NCBI RefSeq assembly: GCF_003073045.1
Contig: NC_037596.1
Location: 30,574,184-30,638,183, forward strand
Length of the DNA: 64,000 nucleotides
Reading direction: 5' to 3'
Source: Pomacea canaliculata
Taxonomy: Eukaryota; Mollusca; Gastropoda; Architaenioglossa; Ampullariidae
A program made the position numbers and the translations under genes. The notes beneath the pieces were generated by a model that was not told the origin of the DNA, ran no database searches, and was given only the letters and a program-made list of their open reading frames with translations. Shown here in pieces: positions 48,241 through 60,137 of the stretch (the stretch's first letter is position 1; each line of letters begins with the position of its first letter).

Positions 48241-49266
48241 ATGTTTCCAAAAGTTAGAATCCACACCATGGTGTGTGTTATGGTTATTATTATGGCCTTT
48301 GTGGTACTGGAGCAAACATCAGGTATGCATCATTACAAAGTTGTATGCTGTACACAAGCTAAGCATTATTACATTTACATTCCAAAGCAACATATAAATG
48401 TATCTATAGAATACTGATGAGCAGGGCGAAATATATTAATATTTTTTTAAAGTATAAATTGGTGTCATAGAAAGCATTTCTCCCATAATTGATGTACTTC
48501 CTGACATGCAAGCAGCCGACACCCGCTAGATCATCACTAAACTATTTCACCATCTAATGAAATACTTTATTAATGTTTCTTAAAATACTGCTAGTCGCAG
48601 TAATAATAAATATGTCGCATAAATTTTTTTCTAAGAATAAACATTTAAAACCAATGACAAGCATCTTTGCGATTGATATTTACTGTTATTTCGAGTTTCC
48701 AGGAGTAGAGATCCTAGACTGCGGTCCAGGTACCCCCCTAGTAGTGGAAGAAACAACAAAACATTTTGATATCAACTGCATAAACATCCATCAAGGTTTC
48801 GAGGTCTTCTGGTACTTGAACTGGACGCAAGATAACGGTCCCATGCACATGAAGGTAGTACATTGTTTCAGAAAGACTTTGTGCTTAAAATATCTGCCGT
48901 ACGTTGGAGTACAGAGAACGCCATACACAGTTGCACTGGACATTGCGGGCTTCATCAAGTTTTTTCACCTCACTCGAGTCACGTGCACAGAACGCAGCCG
49001 GTACGGCACTCAGGAAAATAGCTACACCTGTGATATAATCATAAAAAGTAAGGTTTCTTCTAAGCTTTCTTTTTTCTGAATTTAACGTTTACGAGTTACA
49101 TAATATTTCTGTTACAAAACGTTTAAAACATGTGTGTCACAAATGTTTGCGTGAAATAAAAGATCAAATAGATATTTAGAACCAATATATTAAACAGGAG
49201 TATGATGTGTTTCAACTTTTCTTGACTAATACAGGTGTTAATGGACACAGAAATCACAAAGAGTGA
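48241..49266 (+). CDS. Gene G: small secreted single V-like domain protein
   Basis: Exons: 48241-48322 (signal, MFPKVRIHTMVCVMVIIMAF ending VVLEQTSG), 48703-49047 (V-like), 49235-49266 (SVNGHRNHKE, TGA). Phases are 1 and 1. The domain has LDCGPGTPLVVEETT, INCINIHQGFEVFWYLNWTQ, HCFRKTLC, VTCTER and SYTCDII: a six-cysteine V-like core. Only 187 bp of intron separates the domain from the last exon, so the C-terminal domain exons of E and F are missing. The last exon is still alignable with the gene F terminal exon (ATGGACACAGAAATCAC) but is read in another frame. Likely product about 150 residues, secreted. Polyadenylation signal candidate AATAAA at 49594-49599. Confidence 0.65.
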
Positions 49267-51066
49267 CTTTGATTTGGGGGTTAAGACCTCAGTTGACTTA
49301 CTGGTAGATGAACGATGGTCCGACGACTTCGCCAAAAAATGAAGATCAATCAGTCATGTTATGTGATTTGGATGCTCTGTTTTTATCCTACCTGTGTGAA
49401 GTTTATTAATAATTAAGTTAATTAATGCTCATTTTAGGACTATATCTTACTAATTTTCAATATCAGTTGAGAAAAACATAACGACTTAGGTAAGAAGGAA
49501 AAATCATTTCATCCAACAGTTTATCAATTTGCTGAAGAGCATTTCCATGGTATTTTTGTTCTAATATGCCTTAAAAAAAGTAAATGAAAGGTTAATAAAT
49601 TAACTTTGATAAAAGCCTTGAAAATGTGTTCCTTTACTTTTAGGAAATATAAAATAAAAACACACTGTAAAGTAATTGTCAATATTAAAAATACCAAAAT
49701 CAGTCTCTCCCAACTTGAACTCTCTTTTGGTAGTTACAGCATAAAAAAATACTTGTTTAAATGTAAAAATCAAATGTACAATACATATTTTTACTTGCGA
49801 TTAATATGATAGCTTGATAAAATTTATATAATAATATATAGATAACGAATTTATTTAGCACTAATTACCTATTGATATAGATACCGCAGACTATTAACAT
49901 TTCAATAGTAATACCACTGAATGAGATAAAGCAAACATGATTACAGAAGTAATAATAATATATGACATTTTAATTGTTCGAAATTATTTTCTTAAGCATA
50001 ACAACTATGTAATGAGCTAGGTAAACCGTAATCTATCTGATTTAACAGAGAAAAAGGTGTTAGCTTTTTTGTTTGACTGCTTGCGTGCATTTGTCTGTGA
50101 TTGATAACCGACTGAATGACTAATTCACTTACTCACCTTTTCATCCACACCACTTATCTCCCAATCCAGCGATCAAGCTATATTAAATTTTTAATACAGA
50201 CGATTTGATAGAAATAAACTTTCGACGTGTTTATCAACATTATCCTTATAAACAAAGGGCAGCAATCTCACTCCACACGATACAGGTTTGGTTGCCGCCC
50301 AGACCGACATGAAATGTTTGCGTTTTTCTTCAACGACCGGTAGATATAGGCGATAAAAAAACTAACCAGTGAATTTCAGTCTCGAAAACCTTTCCATTAT
50401 ACAAACGAGCCGCATGCACAGCTGTGCAATGCACTGTTGTAACTACAGTAAAAGTCCGATGTTGTAATTCTGTGTAAATAAATGAATGCACAAGGGAGAA
50501 AACACTTGAACCTTAAGGAATTGTTTAACTTTGCATTACTTCCCTTTAATATTAATTTTGTCGTCTTAAACATGACAAAAGACGCGACAGATACTTGTTG
50601 CGATTTCCGCCTGATAGGCAAGACGGGTTTTTCACTCGTTAACAAGAATATTTACAGATTTATACCATCACTTGCGTCTGTGTACGAAAAGTATTATTTT
50701 CATCTGTTTGCGAGCGCCTCTTCACTAGAAGACAGCTTTAAGCACACGGGTAAGATGAGAGGAGATTACATCAGTAAACCGTATTTCTCATGGTCTTATT
50801 GCCATTTCTCAAGATATTTGTAACTGAGTCAGATTCGCTTGATTAGCGAGGATAGTGGGTACTGTCAAGAAGTATTTGCTCAGTTAATTGCATGGCAGAT
50901 TTAATTTTTTACATTAATTTTTTTGTTGTGCTTGTTACAATCACTGCCTTGAAATCAACAATCATTTTGTTCGCTTTTGTTAGTATAGCTTTTGTTGAAG
51001 CTGTGTTTAAACATTGTGTACATGGCACATTGTGTTTTACAAGTAGTTTTTCTTTTATTGAGGACA
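49267..51066. other. Spacer G to H
   Basis: Gene G 3' UTR, AT-rich DNA, the conserved 3' block near 50211-50362, then the gene H 5' module with the untranslated exon ending at 50749 (AAGCACACGG before GTAAGATGAGAG). No ATG repeat precedes this unit. Confidence 0.5.
50211..50362. repeat. Conserved post-gene block, copy 1
   Basis: Starts GAAATAAACTTTCGACGTGT and includes AAAGGGCAGCAATCTCACTC. Copies follow genes G, H, I and J, so it travels with the duplicated unit. Confidence 0.7.
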
Positions 51067-52331
51067 ATGTTTCCAAAAGTCAGACTCTACACCATGGGGT
51101 GTGTTATGGTTAGTATTCTGGCCCTAATACTGGAGCAAACATCAGGTATGCATCATTACAAAGTTTTTAGCTTTACACAAATAAGACATGCCCAATATGT
51201 TACATTTATTTACTTAAGGGGATATGGATGTATCTCTAGACCACTTAGCAGCAGTGTGAAATGTATTAATATCTTTACAGATTATATGTTGGTGTCAATA
51301 AAAGTAGTTCTCGTGTGCTTGATTTACTTCTTTACATGCAAGAAGCCACCCCGCTTGAAGTCACTAAACTAGTCGATTAACCATGTAATGTAATACTTTA
51401 TTAACTTACTTAAAAAATGCAAACCGAAGTAAAGAAAACTATAACACAAAATTTAAATAATTATACAAGTTACAAAAAATTTTTTAGTCACAACTTCAAA
51501 CAAAACCAACTAACTTAAATCCACTAATTTGATATTTTGTAAGCAGTGCATTTAAGATTAAAAACATTCAGCATCTAAATGAGAATGATTTCTGACTTTT
51601 TTCTGACTTTTATTAAAAGCGCTTAAGTAGTATTAAAAATACAGCACGAAAAATATTTTACAAGCAATATTTGATTTAGTTATTTATTACACACTAAAAA
51701 AATGATTTTTACAATTTAAAAAAATTAAAACCAGTGACATTCATTCTTATGATTACAATAATAGTTGACTCTTATTTCGAGTTTACAGGAGTGGAGATCG
51801 TAAACTGCGGTCCTGATAAGCCCCTAATAGTGGACAAAAGATCAACACATTTTGAGGTCGACTGTGTGAACGTCAACGAAGGGTTCGAGGTCTTCTGGCA
51901 CTTCAAGTATACTTAGGGACGAGACCTGGACATGAAGGCAGCACATTGTGTAAAGAAAACCATTGCAGAAACTATACCCACTATGTTGACGTTCATCCAA
52001 ACTCATATAAAATTGTTGTGAAATTGCCGGATTCCTCATGCGTTATCGTCTCAATGGAATCACTTGCTCAGAACGCAACCCGCAGGGCATTGGGAAGGTA
52101 GCTACACCTGTGGTGTACTTTACCAATGTAAGGTTTTTTAAAGTTCTTGCTTTCATCTCAATTTAAATGTTTACTATTTAATTTTTCTTCCTCTTACAAA
52201 ACAGTTAAAAAGAGGTGTGTTACAAATATTTGTGCGGAATAAAAGATCAAATAGCTATTCCTAAGCAATATATTGAGCAGGAGTATGATGTGTTTATACT
52301 TTTCTTGAATATTGCAGCTCCAAAAATATGA
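51067..52331 (+). pseudogene. Gene H: broken single V-like domain copy
   Basis: Signal exon 51067-51145 is intact (MFPKVRLYTMGCVMVSILAL ending ILEQTSG). The V-like exon 51789-52127 begins open (VNCGPDKPLIVDKRSTHFE), then has an in-frame TAG at about 51914 where copy J has TAC, and at least three small deletions or insertions compared with J (near 51957, 52020 and 52097). The last exon at 52318 stops at once (PKI, TGA). Splice sites are kept, so a transcript could form, but the protein would be about 65 residues. It is closest to J in sequence. This is the host's own gene family, damaged fairly recently. Confidence 0.75.
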
Positions 52332-54159
52332 TGGAGACGTCACCAAGGGTGACTTTGACTCAAAGCGTCACAAAGGCTGACAACTGGTTGATGAACGATG
52401 GTCCGATGACCTCGCCGGTCACTATGTCGGCAAAGATTAAAGGCTTTAACAAGAACGATCAGTCATGTCATCGGGCTTTGACTTGCAGATGCTCTCTGCT
52501 TTTCTCTTTTTTGCGTAAAGTGTATATATAATCAGTTAATTAACTTTAACGTTAGGACTAACATAAGCCTTACAGCTTATCAATATAAGTTAAGAGAAGT
52601 TTTTTTATTCAACAGTCTATTGATTTGTTGAAGAGTATTTACATGACTTCTTTGTTCTATTATGCTTTAATGAGATTAAAGTTTAATAAATTTACTTTGA
52701 TAAAAGACTTCAAAGTGTGTTCCTTTCATTGTGAGGAAAACAAAATAAAAAAGAAATTAAGACTGTAAAGTAACTGTCAATGTTAAACCTACTAAAATCA
52801 ATCTGATGCAATTAAAAAGCTGATGGGTTTTATCTCTTTTTGTAGCATGTCAAACAACAATACTTGTTTTCATGTCAAAATTCAAATTTACAATACCTGT
52901 GTTCTATTGGGAGTAATATGATAGATCAATAAATAAAATTAAAATAATAATAAAAAAACGAATTTATATAGCACCGATTTTCTATTTATATGCATACCGC
53001 AGACTACCGAATAAGAAAAGTAATCTTGATTAAAGAAGTAGTAATTAGATAAGCATTATTTTATTGGTTAGAAATAATTTTCTTAAGAATAACAACTATC
53101 TAATGAGTTAGGTAAACTGTAATCTATCTGATTTAACAGAGGAAAATGTGTCAGTATTTTTTGAGTAATACTTGCGTGCACTCGTCTATGATTGATAACG
53201 GACTTAATGATTAATTCACTTACTCACACTTTTTCATCCACACCACTTATCTCCCAATCCATCGATAGAAATAAACTTTCGACGTGTTTATCAACATTAT
53301 CCTTAAGAACAAAGGGCAGCAATCTCACTCCACAAGATACAGGTTTGGATGAAGCCCTAACCGTCCTCAAATGTTTGCGTTTTTCTTCAAAGATCTGTAA
53401 ATATAGGCGATAAAAAAAAAAAAAAACTGTAAATTTCAGTCTCGAAAACCTTTCCATTATACAAACGAGTCACATGCACATTTGTGCAATGCTTTGTTGT
53501 AACCACAGTAAAAGTCCGAGGTTGTAATTCTATGTGATAATAAAGAAAATATAAGGTAAAGAACTCTTGAACCTTAAGCAATTGTTTCCCTATGCATTAC
53601 TTCCCCTTAACTACCTTTTCCCTTCTGATATTTTGAAAAATATTTACACAAAATCTGTTCTGTTATCTCTGCAGTATTCTGGAGTGTAAGTTGATAACCT
53701 TTTGAAAAAGACCTTAATAAGTTCACAACCTCCCTTTTATATATTTTCCTGTAGAGTTAAGTTCTATTTTTGTATAGTTATTATTACAGATTCCAATGAA
53801 AAGTTGTCGGGCAGAATGTTTAACTGCCATGACACTCGGAAGTTGAATTCCTTTCCCTAGGTACGTAATTTAAACTAGTTTTTGTATCTCTAAGCCTTGT
53901 GCATATATTATGATTGTCCCAACATGATGCTACTGAACCTACTTGTTAAAATATGTAGTTTTTTTCTTACAGTAATCTATAGTTTATGATTGCTGTAGTG
54001 ACTGTAGTAACGCACACACTTTTTAAAGAAGACGATGTCGGCACTTTTGCTTAAATACGACCCTCGACTAGTTCTACTGATACTGTAGTCTAAAATTTGT
54101 GTACACGGTACTTTGCTATTAATGCGCAAATTTCTAAAGGAGAAAATATAAATATCTAA
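52332..54159. other. Gene H 3' flank
   Basis: Sequence alignable to the gene I and J 3' UTRs, with AATAAA at 52685-52690, then the conserved post-gene block at 53268-53412 and AT-rich DNA. No gene seen. Confidence 0.5.
53268..53412. repeat. Conserved post-gene block, copy 2
   Basis: Close match to 50211-50362, ending in a poly-A stretch. This copy is the closest to copy 1. Confidence 0.7.
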
Positions 54160-54231
54160 AATTGAAAAGGTACCCTATCAAATGTGTTATCATTAGTATT
54201 GTAACCATTGTTGCGCTGGAGCAATCGTCTG
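54160..54231 (+). pseudogene. Relic signal-peptide exon of an extra array member
   Basis: Reads LKRYPIKCVIISIVTIVAL then EQSSG before a GTAAGCATCACCAGAAAG donor. This matches the array signal exon, and the donor is almost identical to that of gene E. The expected start Met is not present (ATC in the aligned place). No V-like exon follows; a transposon begins 97 bp downstream. Traces of the upstream conserved region (TTGTGTACACGG) lie near 54097. It is a leftover of a lost gene copy. Confidence 0.55.
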
Positions 54232-54327
54232 GTAAGCATCACCAGAAAGTAATTTAACAAAATTTAGAATACCGTTTCAAGATACTATGTATTAGTTTAG
54301 TTTACAATACACAATAGAAGTATATAC

Positions 54328-55822
54328 CAGGGCTTCTGCTTACGCAAAAAATTGCGTACAGTACGCATTAAAAGTTCGGAGGACCCCTTCAATTTTCGTC
54401 AATCGGGTCCCAGGGGACCCCTTCAAATTTGGGCGAAGAACATACAAAATTGGGTAAGTGTAGTGTCTGACGTCGTGGACCAACCTATTGTTGTCGTCTG
54501 CTGCAAGGCGAGAGTATCTTCCCTTGCACTGAGTTTGTTTTCCCTTACCAAGAAGAGTTCTATTAAAGGCCGATATCTTCCCACCGGGGAGAAATGAGGG
54601 GTATCGTCCGTGCGAGGGAAGGTAGGAGTACACGAGGTGCGGACTGCCATCGGCCAGTCGTCTTCAATTACTACCCGGACAAAAGCGGGGTGGACATCAC
54701 AGGCACTGCCGACTAGCATGGCAATAAATCGTCTCCCTCACCCAGTACTTGCGGTAGGGTCTGAGCGTTGATGCGAAACGACTTCTATCTGAACATTCTG
54801 TCGGGTTAGGACTGACTGTATTCTCCACAAACAAACAAAACTAGAATTTATAAAGGAGAGAAGAATGAACAGCGCAAATGACACAAACATAAAAACAACT
54901 GAATTGATCGCATAATGGTCGGATTAGATAAGAGAAGAAAAGACACAGTGGGGGCACTATGTTGCAGTCGTGAATTGTTGGCCATTTGTAAAAGTTCAAA
55001 GATTGGACTCAAACCGAGGTGTACTTTAGGTCAGTCATCAGGAGGAATGAACTGAAAATATTAAATATTATTATCCCCTCTTATGAGTAAAGAAAGATGT
55101 AAGGAAAGACAGTATGTTCAGACAGAAGCCGTTTCACCTCACTTTTCTTAGACCCTACACCAAGTACTAGTCGGCTGAGAAAGGCGTTTTATTGCTAAAT
55201 ATAGTTTGCAACTGAAACTCGTTTAATTTATTTGCACAGTTTCAAACACCTTCGATCCCCCTTCATCTCATGATTTACTTAACATTTAGAATCCACTGAA
55301 TGTCACTGAGCTGTGGGAGCCACGTCATGCCGAGGTTCGCTTTTCTACCTTGCACCAGTTTTTTTATCCCAACTTTTATACTTTTAGCAACGTGCCACCT
55401 CTCGTTGATGTTTCTTACAACTTTAGTTCTCACTAACTTATTAATTGCCAGGGTACGGTCGAGAACTTCCTCTTGAATGATGGCATCTGAGGCATCCATA
55501 CTTTCATACATCCTCTCCCATCCACCACCAGGTGCAGCTTATTTAACTTATTTCAAAGATGTCGTTGACAGCGTGATTAAATTCATTGCCTTAGAAATGG
55601 AAAGAAAATGAGCACCCCAAGTACAATGAGCATAAGCTCATCACAGATGCTTTCACAGACTTCATGGCACAGAAATCTCGCCATTTCTGACTAGACATTA
55701 CAGTGCCTTGTGTGCCTGAAAGGCAGTTGAACAAAGTAGTTGATTTGTTGATTTTTTTCACATTGTAAAGGGACCCCTTAGAGTTAGCCTGGGACCCCTT
55801 CGAAATCTGAGCAGAAGCCCTG
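54328..55822 (-). mobile_element. DNA transposon with 13-bp inverted repeats, hAT-like
   Basis: Perfect inverted ends CAGGGCTTCTGCT / AGCAGAAGCCCTG, flanked on both sides by TATAC (5-bp target duplication). Inside the ends are repeated GGGACCCCTTC motifs. A minus-strand 78-codon frame (55275-55511) contains WHVAKSIKVGIKKL, which resembles a motif of transposase-like proteins in invertebrates; no whole transposase is present. The CAGGG end and 5-bp duplication suit some hAT groups, but the superfamily is uncertain. It lies just after the relic exon at 54160-54231. Confidence 0.7.
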
Positions 55823-56855
55823 TATACATATATATATATATATTGACAACTTGATATTTTTTAAAGTCTATAAATGTAAAACATACACTCGCTAGTCGAT
55901 ATATTCTCCTTTTGTTAAATTTCTGGCAGCGTTTAATTTTCACAACATGATGCAACAAGCACAGGTCAATGACATATCACCAAATATACTTCGATGATAG
56001 TGAGAATATGTATGATGATGATGTTGGTGATGTGGAGGACGTGGAGGAGGAGCAGTAGGAGGAGGTGGAAGAGGATGTGGAGGAGGAGGAGGAGGGGAAG
56101 AGGAGTAGGAGAAGGGGGAGGACGATAATGATGATGCATAAGGATGATGATGATGACGACGACGACGAAGACTACGACAAAGTGGTCGTTCTATGAAGCA
56201 GATGATTTCGTTTTATTGAAATAGCTCATTCTTGCATAAAATACTAGCACTGTATCTTCAGATCATTTTCACACGGTTATCTCGTTTGCTCAATAGGTTT
56301 CCTACAAACAAACATTTTGTCGTCTTCTTCATGAAAAAAAGACGCGACAGATACGTGTTGCGATTTCCGCCTGATAAACAAGACGGTTTTTTTAGTCGTT
56401 CACAACACTCTTTACAGATTTATGCCATCACTTACTTCTGTGTACGGAAAGTTCATTTCCATGTGTTGACAAGCGCCTCTACACTAGAAGACAACTTTAG
56501 GCACACGGGTAAGATGAGATGAGATTACATCAGTAAACCCTATGTGCTAAAAACAGTTTATTTAAAGTTCCGATACTCTTATTGCCATTTCTCAAGATAT
56601 TTGTAACTGAGTCAGATTCGCTTGATTAGCGAGGATGGTGGGTACTGTCAAGAAGTATTTGCTCAGTTAACTACATGGAGCTTAATTTTTACATTAATTT
56701 TTATGTTGTGCTTGTTACAATCACTGGTTTGAAATCAATAATGATTTTATTCGCTTTTGTTAGTATAGCTTTTGTTAAAGCTGTGTTTAAACATTGTGTA
56801 CATGGGACATTGTTTTTTACAAGTAGTTTTTCCAGTTTTCATCGTATTGAGGACA
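55823..56855. other. Gene I 5' region
   Basis: TA microsatellite, ATG/GAG/GAC repeat, conserved 5' module and the untranslated exon ending at 56508 (GGCACACGG before GTAAGATGAG). The coding signal exon follows about 350 bp later. Confidence 0.5.
56011..56172. repeat. (ATG)(GAG)(GAC) mixed trinucleotide tract
   Basis: ATG units, then GAG/GGA-rich purine sequence, then GAC units, ending about 335 bp before the gene I untranslated exon donor. Confidence 0.85.
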
Positions 56856-58174
56856 ATGTTTCCAAAAGTCAGACTCTACACCATGGGGTGTGTTATGTTT
56901 AGTATTCTGGCCCTTGTACTGGAGCAAACATCAGGTATGCATCATTACAAAGTTTTTAGCTTTACACTAGTTAAGCCTTATAGCCAATAAGTTACATTTA
57001 CTTATAAAAGTGATGTATGGTGTATCATATCCTGTGATATATAGATGTATCTCTAGACCACTTAGCAGCAGTGTGAATTTTTAATATTTTTAAAGATTAT
57101 TTGTTTTTGTCTTTAAAAGTATTTCTCATGTGATTGATTTACTTCCTTACATACAAGAAGCCACCAATCTTGAAGTCACTAAACTATTCGACTAACCATC
57201 TAATGTAATGCTTGATTAACTTACTTAAAAAATGCAAACCCCAGTAAAAAAAAAAAACTATAACATAAATTGTAAATAATTAAACAAGTTAAAAAAAAAT
57301 AACTTAGTCACAACTTCAAACAAAAAAAGACTTTTAATCCACTAATTTGATATTCTGTAAGCAGTGCATTTTAGATTAATAACAGGTAACAACTAAATGA
57401 TAATTATTTCTTACATTTTTCTTACTTTAAATAAAAGCGGTTAGGTAGTATTACAAATATACCACGAAAACAATTTTGCAAGTAACATTTCACTTAGTTA
57501 TTTATTACACACTAAACTGAAAAATAATGATTTTTTTTCAATAAAAAAGGAAAACCAATGACAGTCATTCTTATGATTACAGTAATACTGTAGTTGACTC
57601 TTATTTCGAGTTTACAGGAGTGGAGATCGTAAACTGCGGTCCTAATAAGCCCCTAGTAGTGAAAAAATACGCAAGATATTTTGAGATCGAATGTGTGAAC
57701 ATCCATGAAGGTTTCGAGGTCTTCTGGTACTTGAACACTAAGAAAGGGGACATTGTGGCAGCACATTGTGTACAGAAAAACAATTGCTCATTCCCTACCC
57801 GTTTCGTCAGCAATCAATCAAACTCAAATAGAATTTTGCTGGACGTTGCCAGCTTCGTAAAGTATTTTGGTTTCACTGGAATCACTTGCTCCGAACGCAA
57901 CCCGTCTGGCCTTGGGGAGAGTAGCTACACCTGTGGTGTACACCTCAAACGTAAGGTTTTCAAAGTTTTAGTTTTCATCTTAATTTAAATGTTTACTATT
58001 TATTTTTTTTTTCTTTTACAAAACACTTTAAAAAATGTATGTTACAAATGTTTGTGCAGATTAAAAGATCAAATAGATATTTCGAAGCAAAATGTTATGC
58101 AGGAGTATGATGTGTTTATACTTTTTTTGAATATTGCAGCTCGAAAAATATGGTGGAGACGTCACCAAGGGTGA
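56856..58174 (+). CDS. Gene I: small secreted single V-like domain protein
   Basis: Exons: 56856-56934 (signal, MFPKVRLYTMGCVMFSILAL ending VLEQTSG), 57618-57950 (V-like), 58140-58174 (PRKIWWRRHQG, TGA). Phases are 1 and 1 with no breaks. The domain reads VNCGPNKPLVVKKYA, IECVNIHEGFEVFWYLN, HCVQKNNC, ITCSER and SYTCGVHL. The core NWTQ of genes E and G is lost by a short deletion (YLNTKKGD). The final 35 nt encode a basic Trp-rich end. That exon is a fusion: its start matches the C-terminal domain exon of E and F, its remainder their terminal exon. AATAAA at 58503-58508. Likely secreted, about 145 residues; family unrecognised. Confidence 0.65.
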
Positions 58175-59153
58175 CTTTGACTCAAAGCGTTACAAAGGCT
58201 GACAACTGGTTGATGAACGATGGTCCGAAGACTTCGCCGGTCACTAAGTTGGCAAAGAATAAAGACTTTAACAAGAACGATCAGTCATGTGAACTTTGAC
58301 TTGCAGATGCTCTCTGCTTTTATCCTTTTGGTGTCAAGTTTATATATAATCGGTTAATTAACTTTGATTTTAGGACTAACATAGCCCTTACAGCTTATCA
58401 ATATAAGTTAAGAGAAGTTTTCTCATCCAACAGTCAATTGATTTGTTGAAGAGTATTTACATGGCTTCTTTGTTCTATTATGCTTTCATGAGATTAAAGT
58501 TTAATAAATTTACTTTGATAAAAGACTTCAAATTGTGTTTTTTTCATTTTGTAAAAAAAGAAAATCAAAACGAAATTAAGCCTGTAAAGTCACTTACAAT
58601 GTTAAACAAACTAAAATCAATCAGATGCAATAAAAAAAAATGGTGCGTGTCATCTCTTTTTATAGCATTACAAACAAAAATACTTAATTCATGTAAAATT
58701 CAAATTTACAATATGTATGTGTCTTATTTGCAAGTAATATGATAGTTTAATAAGTACAAAATAAATAATTATAAAATAAACGAATTTATATAGCACCAAT
58801 TTCCTATTTGTATAGGTATTGTAGAGTATTAATATTACAATAATAATTCCATCGAATAAGAAAGAGAAAACATGGTTAAAGAAGTAGTAATAATATACGA
58901 CATATTTTTATTGTTTGCAATTATTTTCTTCAGCTTAACAACTATTTAACAAGCTAGGTAAAGCTTAATCCCTTATAGAGATAAAATAAGATGCGTGTGT
59001 CTGCTTTTTTTGTGTGATTGCGTGAGTGCGTGAACTCCTCTGTGAGAGGACTGACTGACTGATTGACCTACTCACCTATCCATCCACATCCCTTTCCTCC
59101 CCATTCAACAATCAAGCTTTTATTTATAACTCTTCAATACGGACAGTATGATC

Positions 59154-59302
59154 GAAATAAACGTTCGATGTGTATATCAACATCATTATTATATACAAAG
59201 GGAAGCAATCTCACTCCACAGCATACATGTCTGATTGCCGCCCTTACCATCCTCAAGTGTTTTTGCTTTGTTTTTTCAGATATCGGTAGATATAGGCGAC
59301 AA
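59154..59302. repeat. Conserved post-gene block, copy 3
   Basis: Starts GAAATAAACGTTCGATGTG. It shares with copy 4 differences not found in copies 1 and 2, so I and J units are closer relatives on this side. Confidence 0.65.
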
Positions 59303-59682
59303 AAACAAAAACAAAAACAAACAAAACTAACCTTAACTTTTAGCCTCCAAAGCGCATCCATTAATTAATTGTCCGCTTCGATTCGCACCTGAGCTAGCAC
59401 TAACTGTGAACTACGTCACGTTAACGTCAGTTCACCTGTTTACACGTTAGGCAGCAGGCAACACCACACGTGCACTGAGTGAGAAAAGTAAAGAATAAAG
59501 AATGACTAATTCATCGACGGAGTATAGTAGCGCATGCTGCACGGACGTGAGTGCTCTTGTAGTTGTTAGATAGCTACTCTTCACTAATTTCTGTTTTTTT
59601 ATTCACTATTCTGAAACACCAAGTTAAGGACACACTCTGCTTGCTTTCAAGAAAATTAAAGACTGTGTGTGTAGAATAAAGA

Positions 59683-59821
<139 letters not shown>

Positions 59822-60137
59822 AAACTGCAAACCGCAGTAAAGAAAACCATCACACAAACTGTAAATAATTAAACAAAATATAAAAAGTAGCTTAGTCACA
59901 GCTTCAAACAAAACCAACTAACTTCAAATCCACTAATTTGATATTTTGTAAGCAGTCCATTTTAGATTAAAAACATTCAACAATTAAATGAGAATAATTT
60001 CTTACTTTTATTAAAAGCGCTTAAGTAGTATTAAAAATACAGCACGAAAACAAATTTGCAAGTAATATTTGATTTAGTTATTTATTACACACTAAACTAA
60101 AAAAAATGATATTTAGAATTTAAAAAAATTAAAACCA

